Part shown: positions 1 to 8,603 of the stretch, one piece after another
How the letters are laid out: each line of letters begins with the position of its first letter
Numbering within the stretch: position 1 is the first letter of the stretch
DNA from: Litorivivens sp041624475
GTDB lineage: Bacteria > Pseudomonadota > Gammaproteobacteria > Pseudomonadales > Spongiibacteraceae
Length of the DNA: 64,000 nt
Direction of reading: 5' to 3'
Assembly (NCBI RefSeq): GCF_041624475.1
Contig: NZ_JBFJUX010000008.1
Span: 86,145-150,144 of the forward strand
Notes under the pieces: model-generated
Told to the model about the DNA's origin: nothing
What the model saw: only the letters and a program-made list of their open reading frames with translations
Database searches by the model: none
Made by a program: the position numbers and the translations under genes

Positions 1-755
1 CACCGCCGGTGCCGCCATCGGGGCCAGCTAAAGACAGTGCGCCCAGGCAGGTGCTGGACCCCGCGATGATCAACGATGCGGTGCCGCGCTGGGAACCGAT
101 TACCTCGCGCGGAAACGTCAGCCCCTATGTTGTTATGGGGCGTCGCTATGAGTTGATGACGGATTATCGCGACTACCGGGAACGGGGCATTGCGTCTTGG
201 TATGGCACCAAGTTTCACGGACGCCTGACCTCTAATGGCGAGGTCTACGATCTCTACAAAATGACGGCCGCCCACAAAACGCTGCCCATCCCGGTCTATG
301 TGAAAGTGACCAACCTCAATAACGGTCGCACGGCGATTGTGCGAGTCAATGACCGGGGGCCCTTCCACGGTGACCGGATCATCGACCTCTCTTACGCGGC
401 GGCGGTTAAGCTGGGCTTCGCCGATCAGGGCACGGCGCCAGTGGAAATCAGCGTCATTGATCTGGATAATAAACAGCTTGCCAGCGATCCGGCCCGCGAA
501 CGTGCGCCTGGCGCAAACTATTTTCTGCAGGTTGCGGCGTTTCAGGTAAAGGGCAGTGCCCTGCGCCTGCAGGCGGAATTGGCAGGGCGGCATGAGTTGC
601 CGGTGCATATTAGTGCCAGCAATGACTCTCCGCCTTTTCATCGTGTTCGCGTTGGCCCGTTCACCGATTATCTGGAAGCCGAGCGGGTGCGGCGGATGTT
701 AGAGCGCGACAACTACGGGCTCGCGTCCATCGTCACCGACAACAGCAAACCCTGA
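1..755 (+). CDS. rlpA: RlpA septal lytic transglycosylase (5' end outside window)
   Basis: The reading frame is open to the window edge, so the true start and any lipoprotein signal lie upstream. Two domains are visible. The first is a double-psi beta-barrel (around GIASWYGTKFHGRLTSNGE and VRVNDRGPFHGDRIIDLS, including the H and D residues typical of RlpA). The second is a C-terminal SPOR domain (YFLQVAAFQ to FHRVRVGPF) that binds denuded peptidoglycan at the septum. RlpA-family enzymes cleave naked glycan strands during daughter-cell separation. dacA follows directly after 4-19 bases, depending on its start, which makes a cell-wall gene pair. The family assignment is secure; the only defect is truncation by the window. 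Confidence 0.93.
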   Translation, partial: PPVPPSGPAKDSAPRQVLDPAMINDAVPRWEPITSRGNVSPYVVMGRRYELMTDYRDYRERGIASWYGTKFHGRLTSNGEVYDLYKMTAAHKTLPIPVYVKVTNLNNGRTAIVRVNDRGPFHGDRIIDLSYAAAVKLGFADQGTAPVEISVIDLDNKQLASDPARERAPGANYFLQVAAFQVKGSALRLQAELAGRHELPVHISASNDSPPFHRVRVGPFTDYLEAERVRRMLERDNYGLASIVTDNSKP

Positions 756-774
756 AAACTTGAAACGGAAACCC

Positions 775-1941
775 ATGTCCTATACCAAACGCCTTCTAGC
801 TCTGCTGTTTATGTTGTTTCCCGTCTGGGCGGCCGCCCAGCCTTCGCTGATTCCGGCCCCGCCGCAGATCGCAGCCAAAGCCTGGATTCTGATGGACGCT
901 GACAGCGGCGAGGTCATTACGGAACATAGGGCTGATGAGCGCCTGCCGCCGGCCAGTCTGACCAAGCTGATGACCAGTTATGTGCTGTCCTACTGGCTGG
1001 AAAATGGTCAGGTAGCGAACGACGATATCGTTACTATCAGCAAAAACGCCTGGGCTCAGAATCCCGTATTCAAGGGCTCGTCCCTGATGTGGCTTGAAGT
1101 CGGAAAGCAGGTCTCACTGGGTGAGCTGCATCGCGGTATTGTGGTGTCGTCAGGCAATGACGCTACCGTGGCTGTTGCCGAATATATTGCCGGCAGTGAG
1201 AAATCCTTTGCCGAGGTGATGAACCAGCATGCCTATCAGCTGGGCATGGAAAACACCCATTTTACGAATTCCCACGGTCTGCCCCACGAAGATCAGTACT
1301 CGTCAGCCAGGGACATGGCGCTGCTCGCAAAGGCAATCTTGGGGTACCCGGCAGAATACGCGCTCTACAGCGAAAAAGAGTTTACTTACAACGGGATTCG
1401 CCAAACCAACCGCAATCGTCTCCTGTGGAGCGACCCGAGTGTTGATGGCTTGAAGACCGGGCACACTGAGGCGTCTGGCTATTGTCTGGTAGCCTCTGCA
1501 GAGCGTGAAGGTATGCGCTTGATTTCCGTGGTGATGGGGACCAAAAGTGAGTCTGCGAGAGAGCGAGAAACGCAGCGTTTGCTGGCCTATGGCTTTCGCT
1601 TCTTCGAAACTCACCATCTCTACACCTCCGGTACCGAGTTGAGCACGAGTCGGGTCTGGAAGGGCGCAGCAGACTCCGTAAGCCTTGGTGTGAAAGATGA
1701 GGTGCACCTGACCATTCCCCGCGGTAAGCACAAGGAGCTGGAAGCCGCGCTCAGCGTCGATGACGTGCTGACGGCCCCGATTAGTGAAGGCCAGGAATAC
1801 GGTGAACTGGTCGTGTCGCTGGATGGTGAGGAGCTGGTCCGCACCCCGCTGGTGGCACTGCAGAACGTCGAGGAGGGCGGCATCCTGAAACGCCTGTGGG
1901 ACGCCATTGTCTTGTTTGTTCTTAATTTGATTGGCCGCTGA
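775..1941 (+). CDS. dacA: D-alanyl-D-alanine carboxypeptidase (PBP5/6 type)
   Basis: This is a penicillin-binding DD-carboxypeptidase that trims the terminal D-Ala from peptidoglycan stem peptides in the periplasm. The serine-peptidase S11 motifs are all present: SLTK (catalytic Ser-Lys, after RLPPA), SGN (VVSSGNDATVA) and KTG (DGLKTGHTEAS). A signal peptide ends near AAAQP. The C-terminal region has the beta-sandwich PBP5_C domain and a final hydrophobic/amphipathic stretch (LWDAIVLFVLNLIGR) that would tether it to the inner membrane. I chose the ATG at 775; an in-frame TTG at 760 would add five residues. The stop overlaps the ATG of ybeD by one base (TGATG), indicating translational coupling. 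Confidence 0.95.
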   Translation: MSYTKRLLALLFMLFPVWAAAQPSLIPAPPQIAAKAWILMDADSGEVITEHRADERLPPASLTKLMTSYVLSYWLENGQVANDDIVTISKNAWAQNPVFKGSSLMWLEVGKQVSLGELHRGIVVSSGNDATVAVAEYIAGSEKSFAEVMNQHAYQLGMENTHFTNSHGLPHEDQYSSARDMALLAKAILGYPAEYALYSEKEFTYNGIRQTNRNRLLWSDPSVDGLKTGHTEASGYCLVASAEREGMRLISVVMGTKSESARERETQRLLAYGFRFFETHHLYTSGTELSTSRVWKGAADSVSLGVKDEVHLTIPRGKHKELEAALSVDDVLTAPISEGQEYGELVVSLDGEELVRTPLVALQNVEEGGILKRLWDAIVLFVLNLIGR

Positions 1942-2210
1942 TGACTGAGCCAGAAGCCCCGAAAATTGAATTTCCCTGCGCCTATCCGATCAAGGTGATG
2001 GGCGACGCCAAGCCGGATTTCAGCGATCTGGTGGTCAATGTGATGAGTGAGTTTTGCGGGCCCATCGACCCGCAGGATATCCGTGTCAAACTGAGTCGAA
2101 CCGGTAAATGGTGCTCGGTGTCTGTCACGATTACCGCGACTGGCGAGCGCCAGCTGCAGGCCATTTTCGAGGCGCTCAAGGCAACCGGCCGCGTTCAGAT
2201 GGTGCTGTGA
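1941..2210 (+). CDS. ybeD: YbeD/DUF493 family protein
   Basis: This 89-residue protein of the DUF493 (YbeD) family has the typical start EFPCAYPIKVMG and a small alpha-beta, ACT-like fold ending in GRVQMVL. The family almost always sits between dacA and lipB, as here, and is often suggested to regulate lipoate attachment, but its biochemical role is unproven. Both boundaries overlap neighbours by one base (TGATG with dacA, and its TGA overlaps the ATG of lipB), so it is part of one tightly coupled operon. Confidence 0.93.
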   Translation: MTEPEAPKIEFPCAYPIKVMGDAKPDFSDLVVNVMSEFCGPIDPQDIRVKLSRTGKWCSVSVTITATGERQLQAIFEALKATGRVQMVL

Positions 2211-2884
2211 TGGCGGCGCCCTCAACGCTCACGGTGCGCTGGCTGGGCCAGAGCGAGTACGAGCCGACCTGGCACGCGATGCAGGATTACACCGCCAGCC
2301 GTGGCCCCGATAGCGCCGACGAGCTGTGGCTGCTGGAGCACCCCGCAGTATTTACCCAGGGGCAGGCGGGCAAAGCCGAACACCTGCTGGCCCCCGGTGA
2401 TATCCCCGTGGTGCAGGTGGATCGGGGTGGTCAGGTCACCTATCACGGCCCGGGACAGCTGGTCGGCTATGTGCTGCTCGACCTGAAGCGGCTCGGTATC
2501 GGTGTGCGGGCGCTGGTTACCGCCATCGAGGAAAGCGTTGTTGCTCTGCTGGGCGAATACGGTGTCAGCGCGGCACCCCGTGCCGATGCCCCCGGGGTCT
2601 ACCTTGAAAATGGTGCCAAAATCGCGCAAGTGGGCCTGAGAGTGCGCCGAGGCTGCAGCTTTCACGGCCTCAGCCTCAATCTGGATATGGACCTGAGCGC
2701 GTTCCAGCGCATCAATCCCTGTGGTCATGCCGGCATGGCGGTGACCGATCTCGCTACTACCCTGGAGCGAGCGGTTGATCTGGCCCGCGTTGGCATGCGT
2801 CTGGCCGAGATATTTCGGGGGGCCTTGGGTTATTCTGCCTGCGATCACGTGTACAATGCGGGGTTTCCCTGTAGTTCGAGGTAA
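2210..2884 (+). CDS. lipB: Octanoyltransferase LipB
   Basis: LipB transfers octanoate from acyl-carrier protein to the lipoyl domains of 2-oxoacid dehydrogenases and the glycine cleavage H protein. The 224-residue protein has the family signature RGGQVTYHGPGQLVGY, the active-site lysine (NGAKIAQVG) and the active-site cysteine (INPCGHAGMAVT). The frame is open further upstream, but the ATG at 2210 overlapping the ybeD stop gives the normal family length and start (LTVRWLGQSEY). The last residues (SACDHVYNAGFPCSSR) run slightly past the usual end. It is followed three bases later by lipA, so octanoylation and sulfur insertion are co-expressed. Confidence 0.96.
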   Translation: MAAPSTLTVRWLGQSEYEPTWHAMQDYTASRGPDSADELWLLEHPAVFTQGQAGKAEHLLAPGDIPVVQVDRGGQVTYHGPGQLVGYVLLDLKRLGIGVRALVTAIEESVVALLGEYGVSAAPRADAPGVYLENGAKIAQVGLRVRRGCSFHGLSLNLDMDLSAFQRINPCGHAGMAVTDLATTLERAVDLARVGMRLAEIFRGALGYSACDHVYNAGFPCSSR

Positions 2885-2887
2885 GTC

Positions 2888-3892
2888 ATGACTGAGCAAA
2901 CCGACAATACACCGGCAGCCAAACGCGCTCGGGGTCGGGCTGCGCAGCGCCCGGTGGTTCAGGGCGAGAAGCTTCGCGGTGCTGAAAAAGTAGCGCGGAT
3001 TCCGGTAAAGGTCATTCCGACCACCGAATTGCCCGTCAAGCCCGACTGGCTGCGGGTGCGGATTCCGGCCAGCCCTGAAGTGGGCCGCATCAAGAATGTC
3101 CTGCGCAAGCACAAACTGGCCTCGGTCTGTGAAGAGGCCCAGTGCCCGAACCTTGGTGAATGCTTCAGCGGTGGCACGGCCACTTTCATGATTATGGGCG
3201 AGATCTGCACCCGTCGTTGCCCCTTCTGTGATGTTGCCCACGGTCGTCCCAATGCGCTCGACGAGAACGAGCCGCGCGAGCTGGCGGAAGCCATCGCGGA
3301 AATGCAGCTCAAATATGTGGTGATAACGTCGGTCGACCGCGACGATCTGAAAGACGGCGGCGCCGAGCATTTCGCCCAGTGTATTCGCGAAACCCGTGCT
3401 CGCTCGGAAGGTATCCGTATTGAGGTGCTAGTACCGGATTTTCGCGGTCGCATGGATATCGCGCTGGATATTCTGGCGGCGGAGCCCCCCGATGTCTTTA
3501 ACCACAATCTGGAATCTGTGCCCAGCCTGTACCGCAAGATTCGTCCCGGTTCTGACTACCAATGGTCACTGGATTTGCTCAAACGCTACAAAGAACGTCG
3601 TCCGGAAGTGCTCACCAAATCCGGCTTGATGCTGGGGCTGGGTGAAACCCGTGAGGAATTGATTCAGGTTATGCACGATATGCGCGAACACGATATCGAC
3701 ATGATCACGCTCGGTCAGTACCTGCAGCCCAGCCGCGACCATTTACCGGTCGATCGTTTTGTGCACCCGGACGAATTTGATGAATTTGCGGATATCGCCA
3801 GAGAGTTGGGCTTCAAAAGTGTTGCCAGTGGCCCTCTGGTGCGCTCGTCCTACCACGCCGATAAGCAGGTCGATCTCAGTTTGCTTAAGTAA
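2888..3892 (+). CDS. lipA: Lipoyl synthase LipA
   Basis: LipA is a radical-SAM enzyme that inserts two sulfur atoms into protein-bound octanoyl groups to make lipoyl cofactor. The 334-residue protein has both iron-sulfur cluster motifs: the auxiliary cluster (CEEAQCPNLGEC) and the radical-SAM cluster CTRRCPFC. It also has the C-terminal R-S-S-Y motif (LVRSSYHAD) that provides the serine ligand to the auxiliary cluster. The N-terminal 60 residues are a basic, low-complexity extension (TPAAKRARGRAAQRP). It is the last gene of the dacA-ybeD-lipB-lipA run. Confidence 0.97.
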   Translation: MTEQTDNTPAAKRARGRAAQRPVVQGEKLRGAEKVARIPVKVIPTTELPVKPDWLRVRIPASPEVGRIKNVLRKHKLASVCEEAQCPNLGECFSGGTATFMIMGEICTRRCPFCDVAHGRPNALDENEPRELAEAIAEMQLKYVVITSVDRDDLKDGGAEHFAQCIRETRARSEGIRIEVLVPDFRGRMDIALDILAAEPPDVFNHNLESVPSLYRKIRPGSDYQWSLDLLKRYKERRPEVLTKSGLMLGLGETREELIQVMHDMREHDIDMITLGQYLQPSRDHLPVDRFVHPDEFDEFADIARELGFKSVASGPLVRSSYHADKQVDLSLLK

Positions 3893-3963
3893 GTGCTTCC
3901 GTGCCAACGCTCGCCTGCGCCGCAGGCGAGCCCCATCTTTTTTGCTTTTTCAGGAATTTCGTC

Positions 3964-4302
3964 ATGAGCCCCAAACAATTGCTGGACGCCCTGCGTACCG
4001 GACCTGTTGCCTTTAGTGAGGTTATGCAGGTGATTGATGAGCATTACGTGTTCACGCCCACCGCTTTTCGCAATGGTGATGTGCACAACGAGGCGGGCAG
4101 TAACAATGGGTCATGCAAAATTTTTGCCTTTGCCCAACTGCACGGCCTTGATGAGAAGGCAACGCTTAATGCGTTCGGCGATTTTTATACTCAAGATGTG
4201 CTGCAAAATCCGGCTGGTGATGACCATGCGAATATCCGGAATTTTATGCGCAGCGGCTGGCAAGGTATTGTTTTCAGCGGCGCTGCATTAACGCCGCTGT
4301 AG
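3964..4302 (+). CDS. HopJ-family small protein
   Basis: This 112-residue protein resembles the family annotated as HopJ type III effector. It has the typical N-terminal segment (FSEVMQVIDEHYVFTPTAFRNG), the NEAGSNNGSCKIFAFAQLHGL block, and an end rich in aromatic residues (NFMRSGWQGIVF). Despite its name, the family is found widely in free-living bacteria without type III secretion, and its function is unknown. I chose the ATG at 3964, preceded by AGGAATTT; the upstream in-frame extension from 3901 lacks family similarity. It is a single gene closed by a strong terminator. Confidence 0.8.
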   Translation: MSPKQLLDALRTGPVAFSEVMQVIDEHYVFTPTAFRNGDVHNEAGSNNGSCKIFAFAQLHGLDEKATLNAFGDFYTQDVLQNPAGDDHANIRNFMRSGWQGIVFSGAALTPL

Positions 4303-4327
4303 CTATTTTGCTACAAAAGAATTAATC

Positions 4328-4356
4328 AAAAAACGCCGGATTTTCCGGCGTTTTTT
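4328..4356 (+). terminator. Rho-independent terminator after HopJ-family gene
   Basis: A perfect inverted repeat (ACGCCGGA / TCCGGCGT) with a short T-rich loop is flanked by six A on the left and six T on the right. It ends the HopJ-family transcript and could work in both directions. Confidence 0.9.
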
Positions 4357-4542
4357 CGTTGTAGTGCCGTTTTTTACGTTGGGTGCCCACCGTAAAAAGA
4401 CGACCACTTCACAAAGTCATTATTCTTAACTTACAGCCCTGTGCAGTATTCACAGGAACCCCTTATGCCTTCTGGTAATCCAATACCCTCAACTTAAGCT
4501 TTGTTTTGTCTGCTTGTAGAAAACCTTCTGTAAGGAGAACCA

Positions 4543-5184
4543 ATGGCAAACTGGATTACGAGTGGGCGCTGCCTGTTACTGTTGGTGGTTGTTCTGTTGA
4601 TCTACTTTGGCAGTCCGGCCATGCAGTTGTTCAACGCGCTGCTGGTGGTGGTGATGATCAGCCTTGATGGGCTCGATGGCTATATCGCGCGCAAGCGTGG
4701 AGAGGAGTCGGTGTTTGGCGCCACCTTTGATATTGCGGCCGATCGCATGGTGGAAAACGTACTGTGGGTCGTGCTGGCCCATGTCGGCTTGATTCCCGTG
4801 TGGGTACCTCTGTTGTTTATTGCCCGTGGTGAGCTGGTTGACGCCATCCGCAGTCACGGCGCCGCCCAGGGCACAGCGGCCTTTGATATGCTGCGCAGCC
4901 CGCTGGCCAAGGTCATTGTCGGTGGACGTTTTATGCGGGCATTTTATGCGGTCGTCAAAGCAACGACTTTTACCTGGGTCATTTTCTGGAGCGGTGTGGC
5001 CTCGCTCTCGTCTCCGTTCTGGGCCGAATGGTCCAGCCTGATCGACATGATCTCTCAAACCCTGATAGTAACCTCCGCGGCTCTGTGTATCTTGCGCGGA
5101 GCGCCGGTTGTGATTGAGTTTGTTGCAGCCCGCAACGAACACAATGAAGGTCAGGAGGGCTCGCGTGAAGCTGGTGCTGTTTGA
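4543..5184 (+). CDS. CDP-alcohol phosphatidyltransferase family membrane protein
   Basis: This integral inner-membrane enzyme of the CDP-alcohol phosphotransferase family transfers a phospho-alcohol from a CDP-linked donor, as in phosphatidylglycerophosphate, phosphatidylserine or phosphatidylcholine synthesis. The family signature DGx2ARx8Gx3Dx3D is complete (DGLDGYIARK then G, D and D). Several hydrophobic helices are evident (LLLLVVVLLIYF, ALLVVVMISL, TFTWVIFWSG). The start at 4543 has an AAGGAG site at 4532-4537. The 3' end overlaps the start of a HAD phosphatase gene, suggesting a synthase/phosphatase pair. The acceptor alcohol cannot be read from the sequence. Confidence 0.85.
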   Translation: MANWITSGRCLLLLVVVLLIYFGSPAMQLFNALLVVVMISLDGLDGYIARKRGEESVFGATFDIAADRMVENVLWVVLAHVGLIPVWVPLLFIARGELVDAIRSHGAAQGTAAFDMLRSPLAKVIVGGRFMRAFYAVVKATTFTWVIFWSGVASLSSPFWAEWSSLIDMISQTLIVTSAALCILRGAPVVIEFVAARNEHNEGQEGSREAGAV

Positions 5185-5809
5185 TATCGACGGCACGCTG
5201 GTGACAAAACCGGGCAGTGAGCTGCGTTTCTTCCACTACCTGCGCACACGCCGGGTGCTGGGTGTGCAGAACTATCTGGCGGCAGGCCTGTTTACCCTGT
5301 TGTGTCTGCCGCGCTACGGCCATCATGTGCTGCGCAAAAACAAAGCCTGGCTGAGTGGTTTAAAGAAGGCGGAGATCGCGAGTCACGCTGAGCAGTTTGT
5401 CTGCGAGGAGCTTGCGCGGCACCTGATCAGCGACAGCGTTCGGCGCTTGCGCAGCCACCGTCACGCGGGAGACTGTGTTGTCCTGTTGTCGGGCACCCCC
5501 CAGTTTATCGCGGATCCGCTGGCACGCTATTTGGGCGCTGAGTTTGCGGTGGCGGCGCGCTGCGCCGACGACGGAAATCGCTTTCTGGCGCGCCCGCCAG
5601 TCCGTCATCCCCTGGGGCGCAGCAAAACAGACGCCGCAAAGCAGATAGCAGAACGCTGTGGTCTGCCGCTGTCGCAAGCCACAGCTTACGGCGATTCCTG
5701 GAGTGATTCGCTGTTGTTTGAGGAGGTTTTGCAATCTATCGCCATTCGGCCGGATCGTCGATTGCGCCAGTTAGCCCAGCGCAAGGGCTGGGAAATAGTC
5801 ACCAGTTAA
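5165..5809 (+). CDS. HAD-superfamily (subfamily IB-like) phosphatase
   Basis: This is a predicted cytosolic phosphomonoesterase of 214 residues. The nucleophile motif I is DIDGTLV at the N-terminus, motif II is in LLSGTPQF, the motif III lysine is in LGRSKTDAAK, and motif IV is YGDSWSD. The SerB/HAD-IB layout fits removal of phosphate from a product such as a phosphatidyl-alcohol phosphate. The start is the GTG at 5165, because a perfect AGGAGG lies six bases upstream; the frame is open further 5'. The gene overlaps the preceding CDP-alcohol transferase by 20 bases, which implies coupled translation and a shared pathway. Confidence 0.82.
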   Translation: MKLVLFDIDGTLVTKPGSELRFFHYLRTRRVLGVQNYLAAGLFTLLCLPRYGHHVLRKNKAWLSGLKKAEIASHAEQFVCEELARHLISDSVRRLRSHRHAGDCVVLLSGTPQFIADPLARYLGAEFAVAARCADDGNRFLARPPVRHPLGRSKTDAAKQIAERCGLPLSQATAYGDSWSDSLLFEEVLQSIAIRPDRRLRQLAQRKGWEIVTS

Positions 5810-5838
5810 CGCTGCGCAGGCAGTGTAAGGAGAGCTAA

Positions 5839-6258
5839 ATGAAAATATGGAAAAGGATATGTATGGCGGTGGTTTTGTCGATGCCGATGGCGGGGCAGGC
5901 CGCGTCGATAGCGTCAGATCAGGTGGCGCGTCTCGACAGCATCGTCAATCTGAATAAAGGCCAGGCAGAGGAAATTGAAAGCCTGCTGGTGGAATCCGAG
6001 GGTAAAACCGAGCAGCTAAGTCGGAAAATCCAGGCGCTCAAAATTCAGCTGGGTCAGGAAATTGGTCCTGAGTTTGACGAGAAGTCGATTCGGCACCATT
6101 CAAAGCAGCTGGGCGAGCTGAGCGGTGAGTTGACCGCAGAAACGGCATTGCTGCAGGCTCGGATTCAGACCGTGCTGACTGAAGATCAACGCGCCATTCT
6201 GCTCAAACGAGCCCAGCAAATGCAGCCTCAGGCAGGCTCGCCAAAGCATTCCCAGTAG
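5839..6258 (+). CDS. Small periplasmic Spy/CpxP-like helical protein
   Basis: This 139-residue protein has a clear signal peptide (MKIWKRICMAVVLSMPMAGQAAS) followed by an all-helical, charged mature part. The LTxxQ-like segment VLTEDQRAILLKRAQQM near the C-terminus is the hallmark of Spy/CpxP-type periplasmic chaperones and metal-sensing relatives. The match is weak elsewhere, so the assignment is by architecture. A TAAGGAGAGC site precedes the ATG. It is probably transcribed with the HAD gene 29 bases upstream, though it may have its own promoter. Confidence 0.6.
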   Translation: MKIWKRICMAVVLSMPMAGQAASIASDQVARLDSIVNLNKGQAEEIESLLVESEGKTEQLSRKIQALKIQLGQEIGPEFDEKSIRHHSKQLGELSGELTAETALLQARIQTVLTEDQRAILLKRAQQMQPQAGSPKHSQ

Positions 6259-6287
6259 CTATGCACTTCTTGGTTGCCAGCCGGGAC

Positions 6288-7523
6288 TTACTGTTGGTCA
6301 AGGTGTTCTTGGTGCAGGGCCGTCAGGAAATATTCCAGCGCGTAAATTACCTGCAGGCTGCGCCGTGAATACCAGAGCTCGAAGGCGTGTTGGGCGTGGG
6401 GAAGTTCCGCAAAACCCACGCGAACGCCGCGTATTTCTCGCAGCGCTTTGTAGAGCGCATGCGATTCTTCAACCGGGGCCAGTGTGTCGCCGTCGCCGTG
6501 TATAAGCAGCATCGTTGGTGCCTGGTCACTGACGTGAAACAGGGGGGACGCCTGCTGCCAGCGCTCCGGCTCCTCGCTGAGCATGCACTTCAGTACCCGC
6601 TTGCCAACCAGCTCTTCCAGCCCTTTATGACGCCGCTGGCTGAGACTGTTGGTGAAATCATAGATGCCGTAAAAGGGCACTGCGCCCTGCACTCGGGTAT
6701 CTTCGGCTTCGAAGCCCGGCTGGAAGGCCGGTTCATTGGCCGACAGGGCGAGTAGGGCGGAAAGGTGGCCGCCTGCAGAACCGCCGGTTGTGATAATGAA
6801 ATTCGGGTCGCCACCATAGTCGGCGATGTGCTGTTTCACCCACACCAGTGCCCGTTTGCAATCGATAATGTGGTCCGGGAAGGTGGCGCCGGGGCTAAGC
6901 CGGTATTGCACTGTTACGCACACCCAGCCTCGGCTGGCGAGCTGGCCCATCAAGGGCAGGGCCTGTTGATCCTTGTTGCCGATAACCCAGGCGCCGCCGT
7001 GAATCTGCAGCAAGACCGGCGCATTCGGCGGCAAGTTTTCCTGATGAAAAATATCCAGCTTCAGCGGGCGCCCATCCTGTTCGTGATAGGTTACGTTGCG
7101 AACCCGACGAACGCCCGGCACTTTAAAGGCAAAAGGATTGATCAGTTCAGACAGCTCCGGACGCGCGGGAATATCGCGGCGGCGCTCGGGAGGGATTGCG
7201 TCGATAAAGTCCTCACCGAGAATCTGCCGTGCCGCTCCCAGCACTTCGGTGCGGGCGCCGTCAGCCTGGGAGTAAAACTGTGCCAGTGCCAACCAGGAAG
7301 CACCGGCGATCAACACGGCGGAGGCATCCAGCAGGCCGTATAGGCCGCCGCCCGCAATCAGGCCGATGGTGATAAGAAACTCGATAACAATAATATGCAG
7401 CGGCAGTTCGCCTACCAGCAGTCCGAAGATGAAGCTGACCACGCCGAATATTTCGGGTTTGCCACGCCAGGGGTGATAGCAATTCCAGGCAAGCCAGGCC
7501 CAAAACAGGGATAGGATCAGCAT
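6288..7523 (-). CDS. Membrane-anchored alpha/beta hydrolase (esterase/lipase, HSL/BD-FAE type)
   Basis: This 411-residue protein has two or three hydrophobic helices at the N-terminus (ILSLFWAWLAW, IFGLLVGELPLHIIVIEFLITIGLIAGG written here as separate spans) and a C-terminal alpha/beta-hydrolase domain. The oxyanion-hole motif HGGAWVIGNK, the nucleophile elbow GGSAGGH (GxSxG), the acid in HGDGDTLAP and the histidine in PHAQHAFEL form a complete catalytic set. Such enzymes hydrolyse short or medium acyl esters or lactones; the substrate is unknown. It is a single gene on the minus strand, divergent from nothing obvious and followed downstream by the Spy-like gene in convergent orientation. Confidence 0.85.
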   Translation of the reverse strand: MLILSLFWAWLAWNCYHPWRGKPEIFGVVSFIFGLLVGELPLHIIVIEFLITIGLIAGGGLYGLLDASAVLIAGASWLALAQFYSQADGARTEVLGAARQILGEDFIDAIPPERRRDIPARPELSELINPFAFKVPGVRRVRNVTYHEQDGRPLKLDIFHQENLPPNAPVLLQIHGGAWVIGNKDQQALPLMGQLASRGWVCVTVQYRLSPGATFPDHIIDCKRALVWVKQHIADYGGDPNFIITTGGSAGGHLSALLALSANEPAFQPGFEAEDTRVQGAVPFYGIYDFTNSLSQRRHKGLEELVGKRVLKCMLSEEPERWQQASPLFHVSDQAPTMLLIHGDGDTLAPVEESHALYKALREIRGVRVGFAELPHAQHAFELWYSRRSLQVIYALEYFLTALHQEHLDQQ

Positions 7524-7608
7524 ACTGCCACTCTTTTTTGTTATTCGTTCATAAATTATTCGTTGTCGGTGAAGCGCCGATAGGCTCTTGGTTTACCGGC
7601 GTTTCACA

Positions 7609-8307
7609 TCACGGTACAAGGTATTCACTCATGGGTATACAGTCAATCTTGTCGAAGTCGATAAAGCGGGCGCAGCTCTCCATCATGATTTTTTCCCGTT
7701 CTTGCTGTAGTTCGGGTTTACCCTGCGCATCGTAAAAGGCTTCACGGCCGTGTATCGCGGCCTCCGGAAAGTTCTCTTCCACAATGGCGTCGATCGGCGG
7801 TGCGTTGTCCGTGAGTGCGCGCGCCACGACATTCTGGCGGTAGCCAAAGGTGGATTGAGTCTCAATGGCGATGTCCGTGTGGCTGCCATGCCAGATGTCA
7901 ATCCATTCGCTAAAACTCAGCCGCTCGGGCTTTTGCAGAAACACCACCTGATTCATGCCCGTGGTGCGCTCGCCTGGCGCAGGAATATGGGTGGTGTTAA
8001 GCAGCGGCTCGGATTCGGTTACCAGATAACCGCAGAATTTCTTGCAATGATCTCCGAGAATGCGTTCTACGCCTTTGCGGTTAATGGCACTGTCCAGCCA
8101 GATCGAGAGAATCGCATCTGCGGCAGGTTTCATGCTTTCCAGGCGATAACCTGCCGCAGCATCGACGTCAGAATCCGATACGCACAATCTTATTAGGTGA
8201 GGCGTTTCACCTCTGAGTTCGGCGCTGGCTTTATCGCGCAACAGCTCCCGAAAGTCGTCGGCTGAGGCCGAGTCTTCTTTCCACAGCAAGTAAATGATTT
8301 TTTCCAT
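7609..8307 (-). CDS. EthD-domain protein (dimeric alpha-beta barrel)
   Basis: This 232-residue protein has two EthD-like ferredoxin-fold halves. The first begins MEKIIYLLWKEDSASADDFRELL. The second contains VVFLQKPERLSFSEWIDIWHGSHTDIA, the most recognisable EthD signature (W-x2-H-x2-H with flanking aromatic residues), and then YRQNVV. EthD proteins often accompany oxidative degradation genes such as ether or steroid catabolism, but have no settled reaction. It lies next to the esterase on the same strand, 85 bases upstream of it, so the two may be co-expressed. Confidence 0.72.
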   Translation of the reverse strand: MEKIIYLLWKEDSASADDFRELLRDKASAELRGETPHLIRLCVSDSDVDAAAGYRLESMKPAADAILSIWLDSAINRKGVERILGDHCKKFCGYLVTESEPLLNTTHIPAPGERTTGMNQVVFLQKPERLSFSEWIDIWHGSHTDIAIETQSTFGYRQNVVARALTDNAPPIDAIVEENFPEAAIHGREAFYDAQGKPELQQEREKIMMESCARFIDFDKIDCIPMSEYLVP

Positions 8308-8603
8308 GTTGTTGTCTCTGTAGTGGGCAATCTGTAGCGACAGCGTAGCTCAATCCACGCCTTGCTGACACCGCACAAACTCCGGATGGCCAGCTGTCCG
8401 CAGATTTAGGGCCGCTGGTTTAAATCTTTGAAGTTTCTTGTGTGGGCGGCGGCATGGCATCACGCCACTTTTTTGCCGCGAATGCCCCAGTTGTGCGTGC
8501 TGTCACAACAAGTAAGCACTGTAAATATTTACTGAAACTTGAAGCGCGGGGCCTCGTCCCAACTAGTAAGAACAGGCAAAACCAGAAGCAAAAGGAGGAG
8601 CAT

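Noticed and set aside
2222..3370. 382-codon open frame opposite lipB and lipA
   Set aside because: Antisense shadow of two certain genes; the composition follows the GC pattern of the coding strand.
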